DNA of 12,959 nt from Thermoplasmata archaeon (GTDB lineage: Archaea > Thermoplasmatota > Thermoplasmata > Thermoplasmatales > Thermoplasmataceae), in NCBI GenBank assembly GCA_021833045.1, contig JAKBGP010000037.1:1-12959 (forward strand), written 5' to 3'. This document shows, one piece after another, positions 1 to 5,084 of this stretch (position 1 is the stretch's first letter; every line of letters begins with the position of its first letter). The position numbers and the translations under genes are program-made. The notes beneath the pieces are model-generated. The model made no database searches and was not told the origin of the DNA. It saw only the letters and a list, made by a program, of their open reading frames with translations.

Positions 1-120
1 TTCCATGTCGTAGTAGAGCCTCACGCCTCCGAACTTTTTCACCAGGTATTCGGGTACAAAATATGGGAAATAGTTCATCGATGCCATCAATGGATCAGTT
101 TCCTCTTCCTGCCCGATCAT
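1..120 (-). CDS. Hypothetical protein, N-terminal 40 residues (runs off left edge)
   Basis: The minus strand opens with ATG at 120 and stays open for 40 codons to the edge of the window, so only the N-terminus is visible. It starts with an acidic stretch (MIGQEEETDP) followed by an aromatic-rich segment (NYFPYFVPEYL) and KKFGGVRLYYDME. The ATG overlaps the TGA of the preceding gene as ATGA, and an AGGAGG sequence lies about 8 nt upstream, which makes the start convincing. It is the last visible member of a tightly coupled minus-strand operon of small genes. I do not recognise the family; no catalytic motif is visible in this fragment. Confidence 0.55.
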   Translation of the reverse strand, partial: MIGQEEETDPLMASMNYFPYFVPEYLVKKFGGVRLYYDME

Positions 121-407
121 TTCCTGTACCTCCTGTTCTCTGTGTTCTTCACGTGAATGATCCTGTTATATTTCTCATCCACCGGGATGGATATCCTCAG
201 CTGGATGGGATTGCTGGAAATCCTGAAACAATCATTTGGATGCCTGGATTCCCACCTTATGAGTTCATCGTTTGCCTGGACAAAATTGTCAAAGAACAGC
301 CAGGAAACCTTTTCCGGAGAGACGATCTCACCGTTCATCCCATCCATGTACCTATCGAGCCTTGTCTGAGGGTCAGGGATCTGCCTTAGGTCGAAGGTTT
401 CCATCAT
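117..407 (-). CDS. Hypothetical protein, 96 aa
   Basis: A 96-residue soluble protein starting MMETFDLRQIPDP and ending in a basic tail (NRRYRK). The middle (VSWLFFDNFVQANDELIRWE) looks helical and the following ISSNPIQLRISIPVD looks like beta strands. A GGGAGGT ribosome binding site lies just upstream of the double ATG at 407/404. Its first codon overlaps the stop of the upstream small gene and its stop overlaps the ATG of the next gene (ATGA on both sides), so it was probably translated by coupling. No family is recognised. A plus-strand ORF over the same bases lacks such signals and is treated as a shadow. Confidence 0.55.
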   Translation of the reverse strand: MMETFDLRQIPDPQTRLDRYMDGMNGEIVSPEKVSWLFFDNFVQANDELIRWESRHPNDCFRISSNPIQLRISIPVDEKYNRIIHVKNTENRRYRK

Positions 408-593
408 TCAACCTCCCTAATAAGATCTGAAAAAGTTGTAGAATCTGAAATATTACACAGTTCTATTGCAACATGTTCTGGAAACCCTGAATTAACGAGC
501 TGGAAAAACAAGAAACCTTTATCAAAATCCCAGTGCTCCCACAACCTGCGACTCCCCGTTTTTCATTTTTACAATAATGATTTTTTCCTTCAT
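404..593 (-). pseudogene. Small gene broken by a one-base frameshift at GGGG
   Basis: The start at 593 is strong: GGAGGAGGT sits 6 nt upstream and the ATG overlaps the previous stop (ATGA). The frame runs MKEKIIIVKMKNG and then ends after 23 codons at 522-524. A neighbouring frame then reads on as protein-like sequence, LWEHWDFDKGFLFFQL, to a stop at 404-406 that overlaps the ATG of the next gene. Removing one G from the GGGG at 554-557 joins the two into a single protein of about 62 residues. I therefore call one small gene with a frameshift or a base-calling error. The downstream half could also start at TTG 544 as a separate 46-residue protein. Function unknown. Confidence 0.45.
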
Positions 594-682
594 ATTGCTA
601 CCTCCTCCATCAATTCAAAAAAATAAGGTTCCCGAACCCTGCTGTACAAATCATATATTTCAGCCTGTATCTCACTGCTCAT
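590..682 (-). CDS. Hypothetical 30-aa protein
   Basis: A 30-residue minus-strand ORF (MSSEIQAEIYDLYSRVREPY and ten more residues), acidic and probably helical. Its ATG at 682 overlaps the stop of the upstream gene and its stop overlaps the ATG at 593, so it fits exactly between two neighbours in the operon. There is no strong ribosome binding site of its own, so expression would depend on coupling. It is too short for a family assignment. It may be the displaced C-terminal part of the upstream gene rather than an independent protein. Confidence 0.35.
   Translation of the reverse strand: MSSEIQAEIYDLYSRVREPYFFELMEEVAI
600..608 (-). promoter_or_regulatory. Strong Shine-Dalgarno site for the gene starting at 593
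   Basis: GGAGGAGGT on the minus strand lies 6 nt before the ATG at 593. It lies inside the 3' end of the previous small ORF, as expected for a coupled operon, and it fixes the start of the frameshifted gene downstream. Confidence 0.6.
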
Positions 683-906
683 AAGGTGGGTGTACCTCTG
701 GGTGACTTCATTATCTCAGTGGGTTCCTTTCCAGAATTAGCCCATGAACTGAATGGAACCACTGCCAAGCTAAGGAACATGTGAACCTTCATGGGGTTAA
801 CTGAGCCGTCTGCCTTCCCAAGGAAAGGGGCTATCTTCCTGCACTTCTGGTCAAGGTACTCATAATATTCGAGGGACTCTTTTTCTATGACTACTTCTTG
901 GATCAT
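679..906 (-). CDS. Hypothetical protein, 75 aa
   Basis: I choose ATG 906 (MIQEVVIEKESLEYYEYL) because a GGAGGGG ribosome binding site lies 7 nt upstream; the same frame can begin at ATG 990, adding 28 basic residues. The N-terminal half is helical and charged (EKESLEYYEYLDQKCRKIAP). The C-terminal half (MFLSLAVVPFSSWANSGKEP) is less protein-like and may be a frameshifted tail. The frame is open further upstream to an in-frame TGA at 1009-1011, beyond which protein-like sequence continues, so the gene may once have been longer. Its stop overlaps the next ATG at 682. No family recognised. Confidence 0.45.
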   Translation of the reverse strand: MIQEVVIEKESLEYYEYLDQKCRKIAPFLGKADGSVNPMKVHMFLSLAVVPFSSWANSGKEPTEIMKSPRGTPTL

Positions 907-913
907 GCTTGCA

Positions 914-920
914 CCCCTCC
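914..920 (-). promoter_or_regulatory. Shine-Dalgarno site selecting start 906
   Basis: GGAGGGG on the minus strand lies 7 nt before ATG 906. The alternative start at 990 has GGAAAGG directly abutting the ATG, which is too close, so the site favours the shorter protein. Confidence 0.5.
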
Positions 921-1008
921 TCTCAATCCTTCCAAAAAATTGGTATTTCCTGCACTTGCCGTACCTGATCAATCCTCCGTTTGTACTCATCCTTTCCTTA
1001 AAAGCATC

Positions 1009-1092
1009 TCATCTGTTGTCCAAGTCAAAAAATATTGGCATAATGTCATTCCCAAAATAGAAAGCTAAGCCCTCAGAAGAAATCCTGTCCAC
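1009..1092 (-). CDS. Possible 27-aa ORF or gene fragment
   Basis: A GTG at 1092, two bases after the stop of the ribbon-helix-helix gene, opens a 27-codon frame (MDRISSEGLAFYFGNDIMPI and seven more residues) that ends in TGA at 1009-1011. The frame continues past that TGA without another stop through DAFKER into the ORF whose ATG is at 990. The composition is protein-like on both sides. This is either a tiny gene or the N-terminal part of a longer gene broken by a nonsense mutation. No family recognised. Confidence 0.25.
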   Translation of the reverse strand: MDRISSEGLAFYFGNDIMPIFFDLDNR

Positions 1093-1094
1093 GG

Positions 1095-1340
1095 TTACCC
1101 ACTCCCACCGTGCAATCTCCTTTTGCGTTCATCCTCAAGGTGGAGCATACAAATAATCAGAAATTTCAATTTATTCCATTCAATGGCCTCCAAACAATGA
1201 ACCCTTTCACATTCTTTGATCAGTCTCTCAATGACTGAATCCAGTGATTTTTCCCCAGTGAGATCTCTTATTCTCTTTAGTTCATTGTATGTGGGCTCGT
1301 GTACCTTTACCATTTTTCCATACACTTTCTGATTACTCAT
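1095..1340 (-). CDS. Ribbon-helix-helix protein, VapB-like antitoxin or repressor
   Basis: This 81-residue protein has the pattern VKVHEPTYNELKRIRDLTGE followed by SLDSVIERLIKE at about residues 12-43. That is a basic beta strand followed by two helices, as in archaeal VapB-type and related ribbon-helix-helix DNA-binding proteins. The remaining 35 residues are charged and helical. No adjacent PIN-domain toxin is visible, so a toxin-antitoxin role is unproven. The ATG at 1340 lies about 27 nt downstream of a minus-strand TATA box (CTTATATATGG, 1362-1372), so the transcript is probably leaderless. The inverted repeats around that box are natural operator candidates, and autorepression is a reasonable inference. 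It heads the minus-strand operon and is divergent from the cassette. Confidence 0.6.
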   Translation of the reverse strand: MSNQKVYGKMVKVHEPTYNELKRIRDLTGEKSLDSVIERLIKECERVHCLEAIEWNKLKFLIICMLHLEDERKRRLHGGSG

Positions 1341-1343
1341 TAT

Positions 1344-1396
1344 AAATTGGTAAACCTTAGTCCATATATAAGTTTACCGATTACCAATTTGTAATC
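1344..1396. promoter_or_regulatory. Inverted-repeat operator in the divergent promoter region
   Basis: AAATTGGTAAACC (1344-1356) is matched on the other side by GTTTACC (1372-1378) and TTACCAATTT (1381-1390), both reverse complements of parts of the left arm. A second small palindrome, GATTAC (1379-1384) with GTAATC (1391-1396), overlaps it. The left and right arms bracket the minus-strand TATA box. Binding here would shut off the leftward operon and might also affect the rightward one. Candidate binders are the ribbon-helix-helix protein and the double winged-helix protein on either side. Confidence 0.55.
1362..1372 (-). promoter_or_regulatory. TATA box for the leftward operon
   Basis: CTTATATATGG on the minus strand is centred about 27 nt upstream of ATG 1340, the spacing expected for a leaderless archaeal transcript. 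It lies between the arms of the inverted repeat. Confidence 0.6.
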
Positions 1397-1412
1397 ATAG
1401 ATAATGGAAAGG

Positions 1413-1424
1413 ATTAATATATTT
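1413..1424 (+). promoter_or_regulatory. TATA box for the rightward cassette
   Basis: ATTAATATATTT is centred about 26 nt upstream of the TTG at 1444 and is preceded by a purine-rich stretch (GGAAAGG) that could serve as a BRE. It is the only clear promoter seen before the nuclease-HerA-DpdA operon, which supports transcription of the cassette as one unit. Confidence 0.55.
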
Positions 1425-1443
1425 ACAACTTATTAATTGATAA

Positions 1444-1968
1444 TTGGCAATAAAGAAATCCGGCTATTCTGAAGAGATTTTAAAATTTCTCTATTCAAAT
1501 CATTCTGACGAAGAGGTACCAATGACAAGGATGCAGGAAATTATTACTTCATACTATTCTATAACAAATGCTGTTGAAAATCTTTCAAAGGAAGGGCTGG
1601 TAAAAAAGAGGGATGTTATACAAGGAAGGAAAACCATAATGGTATCTCTCACTGATAAAGGCCGCCAGGTAGCTGAACAACTTCTTAATGCAGACCTTGC
1701 TGCAAAGGGCACTCTTAAGAAATCATTCTTTTCAAGATCTCAGCTGATCCTCATGTTCCTTGGAAGGGTGGGAAAGGCAACAGTACCACAGATCAAGGAT
1801 GAGATCCCAGGCTCATACGATGATCTGAAGGAGCTTGAGGAAATGAAGCTGATAACTCAGAAAATCGAGGAAACAAAAGGGAAAAAAGAAAACTATACAA
1901 CACTAACTGGGAAAGGCGAGGAAATGGCTAAGGAACTAGAAAAGTGTGAAGATATTGTAAAGAGGTGA
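1444..1968 (+). CDS. Double winged-helix (MarR-like) transcriptional regulator
   Basis: A 174-residue protein with two consecutive winged-helix domains. The first (about 5-80) contains SITNAVENLSKEGLVKKRDV, a recognition-helix and wing pattern, and ends with MVSLTDKGRQVAEQLL, the typical archaeal wing plus helix. The second (about 95-170) has FLGRVGKATVPQIKDEIPGS and ends in YTTLTGKGEEMAKELE. I use TTG 1444 as start because a TATA box lies about 26 nt upstream, which implies a leaderless message; ATG 1522 would cut into the first domain. It leads the cassette and ends 3 nt before the nuclease gene, so it is likely the cassette's own regulator. The second half uses more C/G-rich codons than the first, so the protein may be a fusion of two origins. 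Confidence 0.75.
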   Translation: MAIKKSGYSEEILKFLYSNHSDEEVPMTRMQEIITSYYSITNAVENLSKEGLVKKRDVIQGRKTIMVSLTDKGRQVAEQLLNADLAAKGTLKKSFFSRSQLILMFLGRVGKATVPQIKDEIPGSYDDLKELEEMKLITQKIEETKGKKENYTTLTGKGEEMAKELEKCEDIVKR

Positions 1969-1971
1969 AAA

Positions 1972-2754
1972 ATGATGGAAGATAAAGATACTACAAAAGT
2001 AACATATAAGATAAGGGAAAGAGCATATGAGATAATAGAAAGCCGTCCCTCTGGTTTAAGGTACTCAGAATTAGTAGATGCTATTCATAGAGAAAACCCG
2101 GAGTTTAATATTGGTACAATTCATAAAGTAATATGGGATTTAAGGAACCATAAAGATTACAAAGATAAACTTGACCCGACTCCTCGAATATATAAATTAA
2201 AATCAAGTTTGGAAAATCCTGAACCAACCAATGAAACATTTGAAATGAAAAAGGCTGGTTCAGGAAAGCATGATGAAGAAGAATTTTATGATCAATTTGC
2301 AAAATTTTTGAGATATGATTTAGATGAATGTAACTTATCTAAACCGGTAGGTAAATCTAAACTTTTTAGGAAGTGGGAAACTCCCGATGTTTTTGGGTAT
2401 CAGAAAATAAAAACCACATCAAGCTTTCAAAAGCATCCGGAATTAGTTGCCGGTGAACTTAAAGTGGAAACGAAGTATGATGAGTTGATAACCGCTTTTG
2501 GTCAGGCAGCATCATATCTTCTATTTTGCCACAAATCATACGTTGCAGTGCCCGATGATTCAGATGCTGATGGATTGGCTAGACTGGAAGCACTATGCAT
2601 AAATTTTGGCATAGGGCTTCTATTGTTCAATAGAAACGATCCTCAAGCACCAGAATTTAAAATAAGAAACAGGTCACAAAGACATGAACCAAACTTTGTT
2701 TATCTAAATGAGGTTGGCGTTAAATTAGTAAATTTCATAGAGTCGGATGATTAA
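1972..2754 (+). CDS. Winged-helix plus PD-(D/E)XK family nuclease
   Basis: The 260-residue protein has an N-terminal winged-helix-like region (about 12-76; GLRYSELVDAIHREN, then TIHKVIWDLRN, then a wing ending IYKLK). A region with the PD-(D/E)XK nuclease layout follows: D139 in ETPDVFGY, E162-x-K164 in VAGELKVE, then Q178 and Y182 in AFGQAASYLLFC, followed by a strand YVAVP. The spacing of D, ExK and the QxxxY helix matches Mrr/RecB-like endonucleases. Several such proteins read DNA through an added helix domain, so sequence or modification sensing is possible but inferred. AGAGGTGA (1961-1968) precedes two ATGs; ATG 1975 has the better spacing. It is co-directional with NurA, HerA and the DpdA-like gene and abuts its neighbours. 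Named family unknown to me. Confidence 0.65.
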   Translation: MMEDKDTTKVTYKIRERAYEIIESRPSGLRYSELVDAIHRENPEFNIGTIHKVIWDLRNHKDYKDKLDPTPRIYKLKSSLENPEPTNETFEMKKAGSGKHDEEEFYDQFAKFLRYDLDECNLSKPVGKSKLFRKWETPDVFGYQKIKTTSSFQKHPELVAGELKVETKYDELITAFGQAASYLLFCHKSYVAVPDDSDADGLARLEALCINFGIGLLLFNRNDPQAPEFKIRNRSQRHEPNFVYLNEVGVKLVNFIESDD

Positions 2755-2957
2755 ATGGCAGAATCCGAACCGACAAAAAACTGGTTGAATCTTAAAAACA
2801 AGTTAAGAAATGAATCACAGGAAAGGGAGGAAATATTGCAGAAATACCTGAAAGATAAGACCAGGGCCCCCTGAAAGAACTCTCCTTCCAGGAACCTTCC
2901 AGTCTGATAGACAAACTGATTGAAAATGCCCAGGGGCACATCTCCGACATCCGATAA
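2755..2957 (+). pseudogene. Small EASSLIDKL-module protein with -1 frameshift at GGGCCCCC
   Basis: ATG 2755 follows the nuclease stop directly and gives 39 residues (MAESEPTKNWLNLKNKLRNE and on) before TGA at 2872-2874. In the -1 frame from 2871 the sequence continues as LKELSFQEPSSLIDKLIEN to TAA 2955-2957. That tail pairs almost perfectly with ELTRKEASSLIDKL of the next gene, and the two N-terminal parts also align (KNWLNLKNKLRN with RKQLQFIKNLQN). The two reading frames are therefore one gene product. The switch lies at GGGCCCCC (2864-2871), which suggests a lost base, a sequencing error, or ribosomal slippage at CCCC. Intact, it would be a helical protein of about 67 residues. Function is unknown; its place between two nuclease genes suggests an accessory role. 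Confidence 0.5.
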
Positions 2958-3114
2958 GACATCCAGGAAGCAGTTGCAGTTCATAAAGAATCTACAGAAC
3001 ACAGACAGGGAACTGGACAACACGAAGAAGTTCCTCTCGGATCTGAAGAAGACGAGCATAGAGGAACTGACGAGGAAAGAAGCGAGCTCTCTTATCGACA
3101 AATTGAAGGGGTGA
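2926..3114 (+). CDS. Small helical protein, second EASSLIDKL-module copy
   Basis: A 62-residue protein from ATG 2926 (TTG 2920 is an alternative). After a Thr/Ser-rich start it reads SRKQLQFIKNLQN, a lysine-rich helix, and then ELTRKEASSLIDKLKG at the C-terminus. This pattern (a KQ..FI..L helix, a linker, then LT..EAS.LID.L) recurs as a small domain in archaeal and phage DNA-metabolism proteins. That recollection is general, and no function is assigned. It is a paralogue of the module encoded just upstream, so a tandem duplication took place. It overlaps the end of that gene by 32 nt and ends 4 nt before the next small ORF, so it is part of the operon. Confidence 0.5.
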   Translation: MPRGTSPTSDKTSRKQLQFIKNLQNTDRELDNTKKFLSDLKKTSIEELTRKEASSLIDKLKG

Positions 3115-3118
3115 AAAG

Positions 3119-3220
3119 ATGAATGAACTTGAAGAAAGGAAAGGAAGTGTGAAAAAGGTGTACGAAGAAGTAAACAAGATAGAAGAGCTAATGAATGATG
3201 CTCTAAAGAAGCAATTATGA
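3119..3220 (+). CDS. 33-aa charged helical peptide
   Basis: ATG 3119 opens a 33-codon frame (MNELEERKGSVKKVYEEVNK and 13 more residues), rich in Glu and Lys with a heptad-like pattern that suggests one amphipathic or coiled-coil helix. The sequence AGGGGTGAAAAG just upstream (3106-3117) provides a plausible ribosome binding site. It lies 4 nt after the module protein and 10 nt before the NurA-like gene. Spacing and codon choice favour a real gene, but a peptide this short cannot be assigned; it could be a subunit-sized adaptor or only a translational coupler for the next gene. Confidence 0.4.
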   Translation: MNELEERKGSVKKVYEEVNKIEELMNDALKKQL

Positions 3221-3230
3221 GGTCGTAATA

Positions 3231-5084
3231 GTGGTCAACAGATCTAATATTTCAAACGTTTTCAATCTCTATGACAAAGCTCTTGAACAGACAAGATCAA
3301 GACTCGAAAAAAGAGTTGTGGAAAGCACCATTGAGTTAGAGGAATTTTACAATGAGTTCCTTAAGAACCACATTGTACAATATGCTGATCTTTTTAGAAA
3401 TAAAGCATTCAGGAAGGAGATGCACAGGGAACTTGAGCAAAGATACAGGAGTTCAACACTAAGGTTTTGGGCTATTGATGGAGCTTGTAAGAAAATAGAC
3501 ACATCTGACTTAGCGATATTTTATGGCGGAGCCTATGTTGTTAAAGGACAGATGGCGCTTCAAAATAACCCTCCTTTATTGTCGTACCAAGAGTCTGAAC
3601 CGGATGATGACAGTAGCTTAGTTGCATACTTACCCTTGTCCCCAGAAGATCTTACTGTAATTGATCCAGATAATAGGTTCCTCGTCGATGATTCTGAGAG
3701 GATATCAGCTTCAGGATTAGACACATCTCTTATGCTCCTGGCCGAGATCTTCATGTGTTACCGTGGTGCTTCTGGTGCAGATAGACCCCATATAATACTC
3801 TGGGATCATTCCCTCTCATCAGTTCTCGCTAATGCTACACCAAATGTAAGAGAACTGAGGTTTTCAGGCGTTCAGATAGTGGGAGAAAGTATCTGGTATC
3901 CGGATTTACTCGTTGGTTATTCTAAACCTTGGAATTCTGAAATGGATGTGCCATCTCGTAAATCTCATAGATTATGGGAAAGAGCCATAGCGAAACTTTA
4001 CGAATCTTCTACCAAAAGTCTAAATCTTGAGGATTTTTCTATAGATGCAAGATTACCTGTGAGTGTGGTAGAGAGTCAGATCAAACTCATTTGGGAATGC
4101 GACAAGTATGGAAAGATGTACGAGAATGGCAATCCAAGTGATGCGCTTGTTAAAAAAGATGGTAAAGTTTTAAGGCTGAATGAAGATTACCTTAATTCTC
4201 CAGCGAAAATCGAGCGTCTTTTCCTATACTTTTGCAATAAATTGTTCCAGGAAAAAGACCCTTCAATCTTAGTATACACTTTCCGTGATGAAACAGGAAA
4301 TGAAAGAAATAGATTTCTCTCCCAAGATGAGATTTCCTTCCTCCTTGCAATAGGTCTCAGGTTAACATTTGAAAACGCCTGGAAGAATATGATTACGGTT
4401 ATCGGGGTATCAAAAGATTCTGCATCGTCATATTTTACTAACCATTATTTAGGTGTTATGCGCTATATTGGACGATTCAGCTTTAACTCAAGACGTATAC
4501 CTGCTACAGATAGACTGACATTCGAAAGAATTCCGTTCATAGATGACAAAATAGAGGGTCCTTGGAGTTCTACTGAATTTGACGCCGTCTTCATGACATT
4601 AAGAATGAGAAAGGAATTTGGCTCCTCGGAAGCTAAATTACAAGGTGTAAGAGGGAATGTACTGGTGCAGCCAAACATTATAATGAAATCTCTTGTTCAG
4701 TTTCTTTTTGAAAGAAATGATCTTGCAGAACCAATGATGTCTCATGTTATTTTTGTTGACCGATTAATACATCCCAACGCTCACCCTCCAAACAGGGTAA
4801 CAGTCATAGAAGGAGATAGAGAGCTGGGAACATTGGAACCTTTTGTACAGTTAGATTCATTGGACACAGACCATGAAGGGGAATTGCAGATGTACCTTTT
4901 GTCTGTCTTGACTAGGAACGTTTTTCCAGAAGTTATAGGTTACCCAGATCCATTGCATCATGCAGACAGGGGAGCCAAATCAGTGCTAAGGATGGTTGAA
5001 CCAATGTTAAGGTCTTCAGAGTGGTTAGATAGAGCTAACCCAATACACAGGACAGTTAGGCAAGTAAGGGAGGGAAAAAGATGA
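3231..5084 (+). CDS. NurA-like 5'-3' nuclease, large divergent form
   Basis: NurA-family proteins are RNase H-fold, Mn-dependent exonuclease/endonucleases that act with HerA. Recognisable signatures are FWAIDGACKK (about 79-88, metal-binding Asp83), the strand IILWDHSLSS (188-197, Asp192), VGYSKPW (228-234) and the C-terminal GYPDPLHHADRGAK (570-583), which corresponds to the YP.PL..AH motif of the family. At 617 residues it is clearly longer than the usual 300-450 residue NurA; the extra mass lies between about 240 and 500. The start is GTG 3231 with TGAGGTCG about 7 nt upstream. Its stop overlaps the HerA start as ATGA, the typical arrangement of a coupled pair. No Mre11 or Rad50 gene is nearby, so this looks like an accessory NurA rather than the housekeeping repair copy. 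Confidence 0.8.
   Translation: MVNRSNISNVFNLYDKALEQTRSRLEKRVVESTIELEEFYNEFLKNHIVQYADLFRNKAFRKEMHRELEQRYRSSTLRFWAIDGACKKIDTSDLAIFYGGAYVVKGQMALQNNPPLLSYQESEPDDDSSLVAYLPLSPEDLTVIDPDNRFLVDDSERISASGLDTSLMLLAEIFMCYRGASGADRPHIILWDHSLSSVLANATPNVRELRFSGVQIVGESIWYPDLLVGYSKPWNSEMDVPSRKSHRLWERAIAKLYESSTKSLNLEDFSIDARLPVSVVESQIKLIWECDKYGKMYENGNPSDALVKKDGKVLRLNEDYLNSPAKIERLFLYFCNKLFQEKDPSILVYTFRDETGNERNRFLSQDEISFLLAIGLRLTFENAWKNMITVIGVSKDSASSYFTNHYLGVMRYIGRFSFNSRRIPATDRLTFERIPFIDDKIEGPWSSTEFDAVFMTLRMRKEFGSSEAKLQGVRGNVLVQPNIIMKSLVQFLFERNDLAEPMMSHVIFVDRLIHPNAHPPNRVTVIEGDRELGTLEPFVQLDSLDTDHEGELQMYLLSVLTRNVFPEVIGYPDPLHHADRGAKSVLRMVEPMLRSSEWLDRANPIHRTVRQVREGKR

Noticed and set aside
63..389. 108-codon plus-strand ORF at the left edge
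   Set aside because: It lies antisense to the ATGA-coupled minus-strand genes, which have clear ribosome binding sites; its proline-rich translation looks like a shadow.
1095..1340. Complete VapBC toxin-antitoxin pair
   Set aside because: No PIN-domain toxin follows the VapB-like protein; the next frames on this strand are tiny and lack PIN acidic motifs.
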